Assembly (NCBI GenBank): GCA_029260135.1
Contig: JAJDDV010000210.1
Location: forward strand, 1-64,000
From: Phycisphaerae bacterium
GTDB taxonomy: Bacteria; Planctomycetota; Phycisphaerae; UBA1845
DNA length: 64,000 bases
Direction of reading: 5' to 3'
Shown: positions 9,871 through 20,200 of the stretch, piece by piece
How the letters are laid out: every line of letters starts with the position of its first letter
Position numbering within the stretch: position 1 is the stretch's first letter
Made by a program: the position numbers and the translations under genes
The notes under the pieces: generated by a model
What the model saw: only the letters and a program-made list of their open reading frames with translations
Told to the model about the DNA's origin: nothing
Databases searched by the model: none

Positions 9871-12800
9871 ATGGTAGGCGCATTGATCATCGCGGTTGCA
9901 TCAGCCACCGTGGGACCGACATCCACGGTGACGCATACCGGAACGATTTCGAACGGGCTGACCAACCCGGGACGTCTTGCGGCTGGGCCGTTCGGCAGCC
10001 TGTTGGTCGCGGATCAGGCGGCGGATGCCGTTTTGGAGTATTCGACGGCGGGGGGGGGCGTGCTCGTTGCCACGCATCCTGTCGCGGATCCGGTTGGGGT
10101 CGCCCTCCTTCCGGATCTTCGGATCTTCATCGCGCACGGGGACGGAAGCCTGAACGTCTATGACGCAGGATTCGTTCTCATTGGGCCTGTCGATCCGACG
10201 CCGCTGACGATGGTGGCGCCGAATGATCTGGCATTTGATGGCGTCACCGGTGAGCTGTATGCGGTGGATTCGTACGGGGATCAGATACTGGTCTTCGCGG
10301 AATCCGCTCCGGGTGCCAACGACTGGGCACTCGTACGGGCCTGGGGCGTCGAAGGCGCGGGACTGTCGGAGTTTGAGACGCCGCAGGCGATCGCCGTGGG
10401 CGGCGGACAGGTGATCGTTACGGATACCGACAACTACCGCGTTCAGGTGTTCACCACTTCCGGGATGCTTGTTCGCAAGTTCGGATATCGCATTTTGTTC
10501 CTTCCTGGCAGTGCTGAGGGCTGGTTCGCTCGTAGCGAAGGGCTGGCGCTGGACTCCTGCGGCAACATTTATGTTTCTGATGCGCTGTTTGGGACGGTCC
10601 GTGCATTCGATCCGCTCGGAGTCGAGCTTGATCCCGCGCATCTTCCGGTGGTTGCGTATGGGGCCAACCCGGGGGATGTTCGTGTTCCGATGGACATCAC
10701 CATTTCGGGCGGCGTGTTGTATGTCGTGAGTGCTGCCAACGGGGCGGTCGAGACGTATGACGTGGCTTGCACGATGGCGGCGATGGGCTCTGCGGCCAGC
10801 GTCAGCGGTACACTCGACACGCCACGATCAACCAAGCGAGTGCGTCGGGTGAGCCCGCCGGACAATCCGTCGGATATCGCGTTGGCGATCCGGGCCGGGC
10901 GGTTCTCGCCATCGTTGGATCTGAACATGGACCGTGAGGTCGATGCGGCGGATTTGGAGATGGCGGTGAGCCAATTCGGCGTGGGTTCGGTGGATTCGTT
11001 CCTCGGCGGCGACGTTGCGACCACGAACTTCACGGCTCCGCACGTTCTGGATTTGACAGTGGCCTGCGGTCGATGTCACCACAACAACACGCCGGAGGGC
11101 GGACTTCTGACGGCCGGCGGCCAAGCCAACGTTTGTGCCTCGTGCCACACGTCCGGCGGAATTGCCGGTAACATGGTGGTCGATGTGAATCGGGGGGACA
11201 ACTCGCACGCGTGGGGTGTTGCGGCGGTGAATCCGACGTATCACTCGATGGGCCCGGATCCGGCGAGTGCCAGCGAAATGGCGCTTCACCTGGACGGCGG
11301 CGACATCCGGTGCGGTACGTGCCATAACCAACACGGCGATGACTACGGCAGCCCGTACCTTCGCTGGCCGACGGACATGGGCAAGTTGTGCATGGAGTGC
11401 CACCGCGGCGCCGATGCTCCGACGAATCATGCCGAGGGCATGGCGCACGGTCCGGAGTATTGCACGGACTGCCACGACATGCACGCCGACAACAACAACT
11501 ATGCGCTGACGAAGGCGTCGATGTACAGCTGGTACATCAACGGCTTTGCGGGCGGTATGGTCACGACCGGGTTTACCGACAACACGATCGGCGTCGGGAA
11601 CGGCGGTTTCGTCGATCCGGATGCGGACGAATTCGGATTGTGCGACGTCTGCCACCCCTACTTCGACGACAGTCAGGTGCCGCCGGTTCCGTCGGCGGAG
11701 TTCCTGGCGTTGAGCGTGCCGCACGATGCGGCCATGCCGGCGTGCACAACGTGCCACAAGCACCACAATGCATTCCTGCCTGGTCTGGGTCAAGGGTTGG
11801 CGGCGGGTGAGTATGTCGGAGCTGACACGTGTGCCCAGTGCCACGTCGGCCCGCACGGAACGTGGACGAGCACGATCCATGCGTCGGCGTTGGCGAACAT
11901 CACACCGTTCGCCAACACCAATCCGGCCTGCCTTCCGTGCCACACGGTTGGCTTCGGGCTGCCGAGCGGATTCGTGGATGAGGCGACGACGCCGCATTTG
12001 GCCGGTGTGCAGTGCGAGAACTGTCACGGCCCGGGATCGGATCACGTTAACGCGGCGCATACGACGAATATTGCGATCGATAAGACGTCGGAGCTGTGCG
12101 GCAATTGTCACACGGACAGCCACCATCCGACGATCGATGAGTGGACGACGTCCGGTCACGCCACGGCGTCCGGGAATGCTCACTACGGATCGTGCAATGC
12201 ATGTCATAAGCCGCTGGGTGATGACCCGAACACGGGTCTGCACCTGGATGTAGAATGCGTTGCGTGTCACAACTCGCACGCCCAGACGGGGAACGATACG
12301 GTTCCGAATCCTCCGCATGACAGTCAGCTTCTGCATCCTGAGACGGCAAGCCCGATTCCGTCGAACGTCATCACGGACGCGACGGACCCGGCCCGGTTTA
12401 ACCTCTGCGGTCAGTGTCACCACAGTCGCGGTCGCGTGTGGACGGCGACGAGTCGTGGACCGCACCACAGTCTGCAGGCGAATGTCTACCTTGGCGAGAT
12501 GCCGATGCCGGTGGGCGAAGAGGCCACGCCTTTGGCGCCCAACACCGTGTCGGATCACGCCGGTCTGGCGCTTCAGTGCAACACGTGCCACATGTACAAG
12601 GCGGCGCATCAGGACGGTCCGCCCGAGGTCGACGCGATCACGGGGCATAGCTGGCACGTCAACTACGAGGCGTGTGCAGGATGTCACGGTTCGGCGGCTG
12701 CGGCGCAGGCGCTGACCACGGCGATCCAAGGTACCGTCCACGCCCGCTTGGATGCAATCAAGGCTGCCATGGGTGATCCGTCACTCTGGGAGTACTCCTG

Positions 12801-14178
12801 CTGTGGCGGTCCTGCAGATCAGACGACCGTATCGGATACGCTGAAGCAGGTGCGGTTCCTGGTTGCGTACGTCGAAGGTGATGCCAGTTACGGTATCCAC
12901 AACGGTCCGTATACGGACGAGATGTTGACAGCTGCGGAGACGCTCATGGCGCTTCCGGCGTTGTCGGCCACCTACCTCGGTGCGGACGTCTGTTCCGCGT
13001 GTCACACTACGAAACACGCCGACTGGACCGGGACGCAGCACTCGCAGGCCCTGGTGAACATAACACCGTTCGCCAATACGAACCCCGTCTGTCTGGGCTG
13101 CCATACGGTCGGTTTCGGCACAGTGGGTGGTTTCGTGGATGAGGCGACAACGCCACATCTGGCGGGTGTCCAGTGCGAGAACTGCCACGGTCCGTCGAGT
13201 ACGCACGTTCTGAGGCCGTGGGATACCTCGCTGCAGCCGGTGGTAGACAAGACCGCTGAGTTGTGCGGCGCGTGCCACACGGACAGCCACCACCCGACGT
13301 ATGACGAGTGGGGGACATCACTCCACGCAAATTCAGCCGTGGATGCTCACGGAATATCGTATTGCTTCCCGTGTCACGCGCCGTTAAGTGCTGCGGGTGA
13401 TCCGGTTCTTCTCGATGTCGAGTGCGCGGCTTGCCACGACTCGCACAAGCAAACCGGCAATGATGAGATTCCGAATCCGCCACACGACAGTCAGCTGTGG
13501 CATCCGGAAGTAGCGAACCCCACTCCGTCCAACGTCATCACCGATGCGACGGACGGCGCCCGGTTCAATCTGTGCGGACAGTGTCACCACAGTCGCGGTC
13601 GAGTGTGGACGGCGACGGATCGCGGACCGCACCACAGTCTGCAGGCCAACGTCCTGCTCGGCGAGATGCCGATGCCGGTCGGTGAAGAGGGCACGCCACT
13701 GGTGGCGAACCTGACAGGTACGCACGAGTCGGCGCAGATCCAGTGCGTGACGTGTCACATGGAGACCGCGCCGCACCAGGACGGTCCGCCTGAGGTGCCT
13801 GCGAACACAGGTCACACGTACGCGATGTCGACCGGCAACTGCTCGATGGTCGGATGTCACGTGGATGAGCCCACGGCGATTGCCGCTCTGGCGGCGCGTC
13901 AGGCGACAACACAGGCGGGTATTGACGACATCACGACGCGTCTGGGCGATCCGCTGACGTGGGAGTACTCCTGCTGTGGCGGTCCGCCGGAAGCGGTGGA
14001 TTGTGCGGCTGATCCGCTCTGCTTGGTATCGCAGGATGATATCCTGGATGACATCAAGAAGATCCGGTTCCTGCTGAAGTACGTTGAGGGTGATGCGAGC
14101 CTTGGTGCGCACAACCCGATTTATGTTGCTGCGATCATTGCGGAGGCCCGGGCGATTCTGACAAGTCTCGGGATGTAG
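9871..14178 (+). CDS. NHL-propeller/24-haem c-type cytochrome fusion with duplicated c554-like module (cytochrome 2)
   Basis: ATG 9871 follows AGGAG at 8-base spacing (in-frame GTGs at 9862 and 9865 are less suited) and gives 1435 residues. A short hydrophobic leader (MVGALIIAVASATVG) precedes an NHL propeller (about residues 20-310), then an EF-hand/dockerin-like linker (DLNMDREVDAADLEMAV). Haem motifs begin near residue 400; there are 24 CXXCH plus one CX4CH (CSMVGCH, codons 13840-13860). The second half is an internal duplication: units near 11809-12969 and 12970-14160 each begin with YVGAD/YLGAD-C..CH, contain GVQCENCHGP and GQCHHSRGRVWTA, and end with EYSCCGGP. These units resemble the cytochrome c554 family. 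The CX4CH falls where unit 1 has CAGCH, so it probably still binds haem. Function beyond electron transfer is not inferable. Confidence 0.9.
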   Translation: MVGALIIAVASATVGPTSTVTHTGTISNGLTNPGRLAAGPFGSLLVADQAADAVLEYSTAGGGVLVATHPVADPVGVALLPDLRIFIAHGDGSLNVYDAGFVLIGPVDPTPLTMVAPNDLAFDGVTGELYAVDSYGDQILVFAESAPGANDWALVRAWGVEGAGLSEFETPQAIAVGGGQVIVTDTDNYRVQVFTTSGMLVRKFGYRILFLPGSAEGWFARSEGLALDSCGNIYVSDALFGTVRAFDPLGVELDPAHLPVVAYGANPGDVRVPMDITISGGVLYVVSAANGAVETYDVACTMAAMGSAASVSGTLDTPRSTKRVRRVSPPDNPSDIALAIRAGRFSPSLDLNMDREVDAADLEMAVSQFGVGSVDSFLGGDVATTNFTAPHVLDLTVACGRCHHNNTPEGGLLTAGGQANVCASCHTSGGIAGNMVVDVNRGDNSHAWGVAAVNPTYHSMGPDPASASEMALHLDGGDIRCGTCHNQHGDDYGSPYLRWPTDMGKLCMECHRGADAPTNHAEGMAHGPEYCTDCHDMHADNNNYALTKASMYSWYINGFAGGMVTTGFTDNTIGVGNGGFVDPDADEFGLCDVCHPYFDDSQVPPVPSAEFLALSVPHDAAMPACTTCHKHHNAFLPGLGQGLAAGEYVGADTCAQCHVGPHGTWTSTIHASALANITPFANTNPACLPCHTVGFGLPSGFVDEATTPHLAGVQCENCHGPGSDHVNAAHTTNIAIDKTSELCGNCHTDSHHPTIDEWTTSGHATASGNAHYGSCNACHKPLGDDPNTGLHLDVECVACHNSHAQTGNDTVPNPPHDSQLLHPETASPIPSNVITDATDPARFNLCGQCHHSRGRVWTATSRGPHHSLQANVYLGEMPMPVGEEATPLAPNTVSDHAGLALQCNTCHMYKAAHQDGPPEVDAITGHSWHVNYEACAGCHGSAAAAQALTTAIQGTVHARLDAIKAAMGDPSLWEYSCCGGPADQTTVSDTLKQVRFLVAYVEGDASYGIHNGPYTDEMLTAAETLMALPALSATYLGADVCSACHTTKHADWTGTQHSQALVNITPFANTNPVCLGCHTVGFGTVGGFVDEATTPHLAGVQCENCHGPSSTHVLRPWDTSLQPVVDKTAELCGACHTDSHHPTYDEWGTSLHANSAVDAHGISYCFPCHAPLSAAGDPVLLDVECAACHDSHKQTGNDEIPNPPHDSQLWHPEVANPTPSNVITDATDGARFNLCGQCHHSRGRVWTATDRGPHHSLQANVLLGEMPMPVGEEGTPLVANLTGTHESAQIQCVTCHMETAPHQDGPPEVPANTGHTYAMSTGNCSMVGCHVDEPTAIAALAARQATTQAGIDDITTRLGDPLTWEYSCCGGPPEAVDCAADPLCLVSQDDILDDIKKIRFLLKYVEGDASLGAHNPIYVAAIIAEARAILTSLGM

Positions 14179-14323
14179 TCCCGCGGCGATGACATCGGCA
14201 CATGGGGAGGGCGACCCGTGCCCGCGCGATCATCGCCCCGCTGAATGCGGAAGATCGTACCGGGCGCCTCCCCGTGCCGGTGTGATCGGCAGGGCTCACC
14301 GAAGTCCTAGAAGACGGTTCATT

Positions 14324-14366
14324 GACCGTGAGCAGTCGTAAGAGCGGCTGCCACGGTCTTTTTTTT
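14324..14366 (+). terminator. Intrinsic terminator between cytochromes 2 and 3
   Basis: A GACCGTG/CACGGTC stem (14324-14330 with 14352-14358) with possible inner GCAG/CTGC pairing is followed by eight T residues (14359-14366). This is the clearest plus-strand terminator in the array and suggests cytochrome 2 ends its transcript here. Confidence 0.75.
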
Positions 14367-14551
14367 GCGCCATCGAAGATCTTGCCGCCGGGGCGTTGCC
14401 CGTTCCGGTCTTGCGGTTCTATCCCACGCCTACCGAGTCCGTCCGTGGTCTATTGCCATTTGTGAGAAGTTGGCTAGTTTGACGAACGACCGAGCCGGGG
14501 CTCATACTGCCCAGGTTCACACTCACGCGGCGCGCTAAAGGAGTAGTGGGA
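14367..14551. promoter_or_regulatory. Upstream region of cytochrome 3
   Basis: This short region between the terminator and the start of cytochrome 3 must contain its promoter. It ends in AAAGGAG eight bases before ATG 14552. I see no clear -35/-10 pair. Confidence 0.35.
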
Positions 14552-16711
14552 ATGATCGTCACGTCTTTGATCGCTCTTGGTTTGTCGACGGTGGGGCCGA
14601 CATCTACCGTGACCCATACGGGGAGGATTTCGGAGGGGCTGGTCCATCCAGGTCGTTTGGCGGCTAGACAGGGCGGTGGCGTGTACGTAACCGATTCGCC
14701 AAGCGGCCATGTGCTGGAGTATGACGGCGGCGGGACGTTGGTGGCCACGCACGCCGTTGCGGCGCCGATGGGGATCGCCTCACTCGCGGATGGACGGGTC
14801 TTCGTTTCTCACGCAGACGGATCGTTGAATGTGTACGACGCGGCGTTCTCGTTGCTGGGGCCGGTGAGCGCTACGCCACTCAGTCTGACATCGCCGAACG
14901 ATCTGGCCGTTCACGCGGCGACGGGGGAGTTGTACGCGGTGGACGCTCAGGGCGATCAGATTCTGGTGTTCGCCGAGTCGTCGTTGGGAGCGGGCGACTG
15001 GGGATTGGCGAGGGCGTGGGGGATCAGAGGATCGGGATTGTCGGGGTTCGAGACTCCGCAAGCGATCGCGATCGACCCCGTCAAAGAGCACGTCATCGTT
15101 ACGGATGTCGACAACTATCGCGTTCAGGTCTTCAGCACGACCGGGATCGTGCAGTTCGCGTTCGGGCATCGGATTCTGTTTCTTCCGGGGAGTGAACGGG
15201 GCTGGTTCATGCGAAGCGAGGGCGTGGCCGTCGATGCGTGTGGCAACATCTACGTGGCGGATGCGTTAATGGGAACGGTTCGCGTGTTCGACTCTCGAGG
15301 CGGTGAGCTCGACCCGGCGCACGCACCGGTCGTCTCTTTTGGATCGGGACCGGGTGACGTTCGGACGCCTTGCGACGTCTTGATTGTCGGGGATCGGCTC
15401 CATGTGGTCAGCGCAAACCGCTCATCGGTCGAGGTATATGACGTGACGTGTACGGTGGGTGTGGTCGGCGCCGGCGCGATCGTCACCGGGCGAGGTGGAT
15501 ACGATGCAGAGGAGCGCGGTCGCGGTTCTGACGGTAAGTTGCATCGACGGCCGGTCGTACCGGATCATCCGTTTGAAGTCGTAGCGGCTCTCGAAACGGG
15601 GGTCTTCTCGGCATCGGCGGATCTGAATCTCGATCGCGTCGTCGACGTGGATGATCTGGCGATGGCGACGAGGCGGTTCGGTGTCGGGGGCGTCGAATCG
15701 GTCCTTCAGGCATGGAGCGCCGAAGGCGGGATCGCGCTAACCGACTTTGCGCCGCCGCATGTGATCGATATTCCGATCGCGTGCGGGCGGTGTCATTCGG
15801 ATGGAATTCCGGATGGAGGCATGACGACGGCGGCGGGACAGGCGAACCTCTGCATGTCCTGTCATACCGCATCGGGAATCGCGTCGACGTCGGTCCTCCG
15901 TGACGCGGACCGGGCCGATCCGTATGGCTCCGGTCGCGGAACATCGCACGCGTGGGATGTTCCGGCGATCAATGCTGCGGCGGGGGCAGTGGGGCCGAGT
16001 GCGGGGAGCGAGATGGAACGCTATCTCGACGAAGGTCGAATCAAGTGCGCGACCTGTCACGATCAGCACGATGACACGTACGGTTCGTACCTGCGTCAGT
16101 GGAACAACGTGGATCAAATGTGTCGTGATTGTCATGCCGCGCGAGTGACCGGCGCCGGGTCTCACCCGGTGGGTATGGTCTACGCAGACGACGCGGCACA
16201 CGCCGCCGTCGAGGATCTGACGGGAGTCGTACTCAAGGAAGGCCAAGTACAGTGCATGAGCTGTCACGGCGCCCATCACATGGACTCTGGGGGCGCGAAC
16301 GGAGGCCTGGGCGATGGCAACCTGCTGCGGACGGCCAACGACGAGGCCCTCTGCATGACGTGCCACACGGGTCCGGACGCGCCGATGTTTCACGGCACGG
16401 TGTTCCCGCAGAATTGCCGTGTGTGCCATCACGTCCACCAGGACGCCACCTCGAACCTGTCGCTGATCGGGGAGAACCTGGAGACTTTTATCGGGCCGGC
16501 GTCGATCGTCTTTTGGGACAACAGCATCGGCGTTGGTCCGGGCGCGTTCGTCGATCCCGATCCGAATGTCCGAGGGATCTGCGAGGGGTGTCACAGCTAT
16601 CCTCCGACGATACTTCCCGCAACCGCGCCGGCCCACACGATCGATCCGCCGATGGCGGCGTGTACGTCGTGCCACGAACATCGCAACGGATTCGAGATCG
16701 TCGCGCCGTAA
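14552..16711 (+). CDS. NHL-propeller/9-haem c-type cytochrome fusion (cytochrome 3)
   Basis: This is the shortest of the four cytochromes (719 residues). ATG 14552 is chosen for its AAGGAG at 8-base spacing over a GTG at 14546. Leader MIVTSLIALGLSTVG leads into the shared VGPTSTVTHTG segment, an NHL propeller (about residues 20-310), then a linker with an EF-hand/dockerin-like loop (DLNLDRVVDVDDLAMA). Nine CXXCH motifs follow from about residue 411 to 709. Most correspond to the haem region at the start of cytochromes 1 and 2 (CGRCHSDG, CMSCHTAS, CATCHDQH). It ends shortly after the ninth motif and has no C-terminal adhesive domain. I infer an exported electron carrier that keeps the basic haem domain without the modules added in cytochromes 2 and 4. 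Confidence 0.9.
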   Translation: MIVTSLIALGLSTVGPTSTVTHTGRISEGLVHPGRLAARQGGGVYVTDSPSGHVLEYDGGGTLVATHAVAAPMGIASLADGRVFVSHADGSLNVYDAAFSLLGPVSATPLSLTSPNDLAVHAATGELYAVDAQGDQILVFAESSLGAGDWGLARAWGIRGSGLSGFETPQAIAIDPVKEHVIVTDVDNYRVQVFSTTGIVQFAFGHRILFLPGSERGWFMRSEGVAVDACGNIYVADALMGTVRVFDSRGGELDPAHAPVVSFGSGPGDVRTPCDVLIVGDRLHVVSANRSSVEVYDVTCTVGVVGAGAIVTGRGGYDAEERGRGSDGKLHRRPVVPDHPFEVVAALETGVFSASADLNLDRVVDVDDLAMATRRFGVGGVESVLQAWSAEGGIALTDFAPPHVIDIPIACGRCHSDGIPDGGMTTAAGQANLCMSCHTASGIASTSVLRDADRADPYGSGRGTSHAWDVPAINAAAGAVGPSAGSEMERYLDEGRIKCATCHDQHDDTYGSYLRQWNNVDQMCRDCHAARVTGAGSHPVGMVYADDAAHAAVEDLTGVVLKEGQVQCMSCHGAHHMDSGGANGGLGDGNLLRTANDEALCMTCHTGPDAPMFHGTVFPQNCRVCHHVHQDATSNLSLIGENLETFIGPASIVFWDNSIGVGPGAFVDPDPNVRGICEGCHSYPPTILPATAPAHTIDPPMAACTSCHEHRNGFEIVAP

Positions 16712-17286
16712 AGAGCAAGTGCGTCGTTCAGCATCTTGCGCCAAACGGAATAACACTTCCGGGCATCTCTTCGTCGCGTCACCTTCGCGTGTCTCCCCGT
16801 GTCGCTGTCGGCACTCAGGAATGAGGCTTACACAGGTTCGAGCTGACGGCGGTTCGTACGGAGAATGTCGTTCCTGAGGGGCTGCCTCTCGGTTGTATGC
16901 GAACGACCTCTTCCTTGACCAACAGTCGCTGTTTCGATCGGCGTCGGGTCGGATGAGTTGTGTCGAACCGTACTCGCCGGTGGTAACGCCGTGTACGCAG
17001 GTTCCCAAACACTGGAAGTGCGAGCCGCGGAAATCTCTGAGTTGGGAATATCGAGGGGGCGGGCCCGGCCTGAAACTGGCGGGTCTTGAACTCGCAAAAC
17101 CCTCAAGAGTATAGGCTTATGGTCGTTTCGCTGGATTTCGGGTACCGCAAATCTCACGATCGATAACAAACGGCATCGCACTTGCTAAATATGGGGCGGA
17201 GCGCGGGGCTGCATCCTGCGAGATTCGGGCTTGGGCTGGCCGGGCCAATATTCTACGTATTGAGAACAGCTAAAGGAGCGGGAAGT
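16712..17286. other. Intergenic region before cytochrome 4
   Basis: About 575 bases without a recognisable gene. An in-frame start at 17182 would add 35 residues to cytochrome 4, but those residues do not resemble its paralogues' N-termini. I see no hairpin with a T-tract after cytochrome 3, so read-through is possible. Confidence 0.5.
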
Positions 17287-20200
17287 ATGGTAGGCGCACT
17301 GTTAATCGCCATCGCATCGGTCTCGGTGGGGCCGACATCCACGGTTTCGCATACGGGGACGATCTCGACGGGGCTGCACACACCCGGACGCATCGCGGTG
17401 CCAGCCGGCGGCGGGTTGTTCGTCACGGATCAACCGAACGATCAGATTCTCCAGTACGATGCAGCCGGCGCGCTCGTTGCGGCGTACGCTGTAGCGGATC
17501 CGATGGGCATTGCCACGCTTTCGGACGGGCGCGTCTTTGTCTCGCAGGGAGATGGCACGCTCAACGTTTTCGACGCCGCTTTCGGGCTCATCGGGACAGT
17601 CAATCCGGCGCCACTCACGATGGTCGCGCCGAATGACTTGGCTGTGGATGCCACGACGGATGAGTTGTATGCCGTCGACGCGTACGGTCATCAGGTCATG
17701 GTCTTCGCGGAATCGGCGCCGTTGGCGAATGACTGGGCGTTGGCTGTGGCGTGGGGCATCGAGGGGGCCGGACTCTCCCAGTTCGAGACACCGCAGGCGA
17801 TTGCGGTCGACGGCGCGAACAACCGCGTGATCGTGACCGACACGGACAACTATCGAGTGCAGGTTTTCAGTACGGCAGGGATCCTGCAGTTCAGTTTCGG
17901 ATACCGGGTTCTCTTTCTCCCCAACAGTGATGACGGTTGGTTTGCGCGCAGTGAAGGACTCGCGCTGGATGCGTGCGGAAACATCTATGTCGCAGATGCG
18001 CTGTTTGGCACGGTTCGCGCGTTCGACCCGACCGGCGCGGAGATTGATCCCGCTCACACGCCGGCGATCACTTACGGAACCAATCCCGGTCAGGTTCGAG
18101 TTCCGATGGATATGTTGATTTCCGCAGGCACGCTCTACGTCGTGAGTGCCGCGAATGCCACCGTCGAGACCTACTCCGTCGGTTGTTCGGTTGCGGCGTC
18201 GAGTGGCGGAACGGCGAGCGTGCCGGCGCTTCCGACGCGGGACGCGAAGAAGGTGCGTCGAGTCAGTCCGCCCGACAATCCAGGGACCATCGCGGTCGCC
18301 ATCGAGCGTGGCGAGTTCTCGCGAACGCTTGACCTCAACGCCGACCGCCAGGTCGATACGACCGACCTGGAGATCGCCGTCGGCCAGTTCGGCGTGGGCT
18401 CGGTCGACGAGTTCCTCGGTGAGGGCGGGGTCGCCACGACGACCTTCGAGGCGCCGCACGTGCTCGATCTCACGTTCGCTTGTGGTCGCTGTCACCATGA
18501 CGCCTCTCCCGACGGCGGGATGCTCGCTGTGAATGGCCAGCAGAACCTCTGTCTGTCCTGTCACACGTCGTCCGGTGTGGCTTCGACGTCAATTATCTCC
18601 GAGCAGAACTACGGGGTAGCACACCCGATCGGGATTCCGGCAGACCAGGGCCTCTCACTGGGGCCGGATCCAACCAGTTACGCGGAGCTTGCCTTGCACC
18701 TGGACAACGGGAACATCCGTTGCGGAACTTGCCATAACCCCCACAGCGATGACGTCGGGTCGCCTCTGCTGCGGGCTCCGATCGGAAACGCCGCGCTCTG
18801 CAGTGAGTGCCACGTAGAGGGCGCTCAGTGGGCGTTGGCAGGCCACTCTCATGGAGATGACACAGCGTTCAACTATCCCGTGGGTCCCGGACGTGAGTCC
18901 TGCGCGAAGTGTCATTCGGGCCTCGGGCACATCGACTTTGCCAACGGTGTCCCACAGGCGCAGCGGCGGACCGATAAGCAGGTCCACTCCTGCTTCGTAT
19001 GCCACGGTGTCCACGAGAACGGCAACGCGCACCTTCTTCGTCTGAACGGTCAGGTGACGTTGCCCGGCGATCACGTTGTGGACGCAGGTGACGACGCCAA
19101 CTGCATGGAATGTCACAACGGTCGTTACGCACCAAACACGGGTCACAGCACGCCCCACTACCTTCCCGGCGCCGTGGTCTTGCTCGGACTCAACGGCATC
19201 GATTTCGGCAACACGATTGACCAGTCGGCGCACGCCGTTCTGGCTGGGTGTGTTGACTGTCACATGGCTGCCACGCCGGGTACGCCCAAAGACGGCATAC
19301 AAAGTCCGGGGGAGGATAAGGTGGGTGGGCACACGTTCAATCTCGTGTATCACGATGCTACGGGGACCGACCCGGACGACGGTTTCGAGAACGCGCCGAA
19401 CGCTTGTGGCACCTGCCACCCTGGTCTGAACACCGTGAATCGAACGGCGTGGGGTGATTATGACGGTAGCGGTACGACCGACGGTATCCAGGACGAATTG
19501 ACCGGGCTTCTCGCCGCTGCTCACGGGGCGATTCTTGGCGCCGGTGCGGTGGATCTCGGTCACTATCCCTACTGGGATTTCAGTAGTGTGGCGCCTGTTG
19601 ATGACGAGACCGTTCGAGGGGCCGTCTGGAACTACGAGCTGATCGAAAACGATGGCAGCCTTGGCGTTCATAACGTGGGTTTTGCGGTGGGCTTGCTGCA
19701 GGCGACTTACCGTGAGCTGACCGGTATGGATGTCCCGGGCGCGAGCCTCCGTTATTCCTTCGGACCCAATGCCCGGCGAGGCGGGCTGCTCTACGACAAG
19801 TGGTGGGCGGTCAACGGAGCAGCGACTCCGACGGGAGACCACCTGCTGTATCCGGCGATCGGACAGAAGACCGGAAACACAACCTATCGCTGCAAAGAAT
19901 GCCACGGTTGGGACTACATCGGGGATCTTGGTCGCTATGAAAGCGGCAGCCACTTCACCGGCATCATGGGCGTCTCAACCGCGGCCGCCACGTGGAACGA
20001 TCAGGAGATGTTTGACATCATCAAGAACCCGGACGGCGATGGTACGGGCGGTACGACCGTAAACGGGCACAACTTCGCTGCGTACGGTCTGAGTGACTTC
20101 GACATTCTGGATCTTGTTGAGTTCCTTAAGACTGAGGTAGTTGATACGAGCCCCTACATCAATCGGGCGGGTGTACCTGGCGCATACAGCTACACCTTCA

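Noticed and set aside
10828-12741. 637-codon minus-strand frame opposite cytochrome 2
   Set aside because: Shadow of the haem-rich gene; composition is Arg/His/Val-rich with no family motif.
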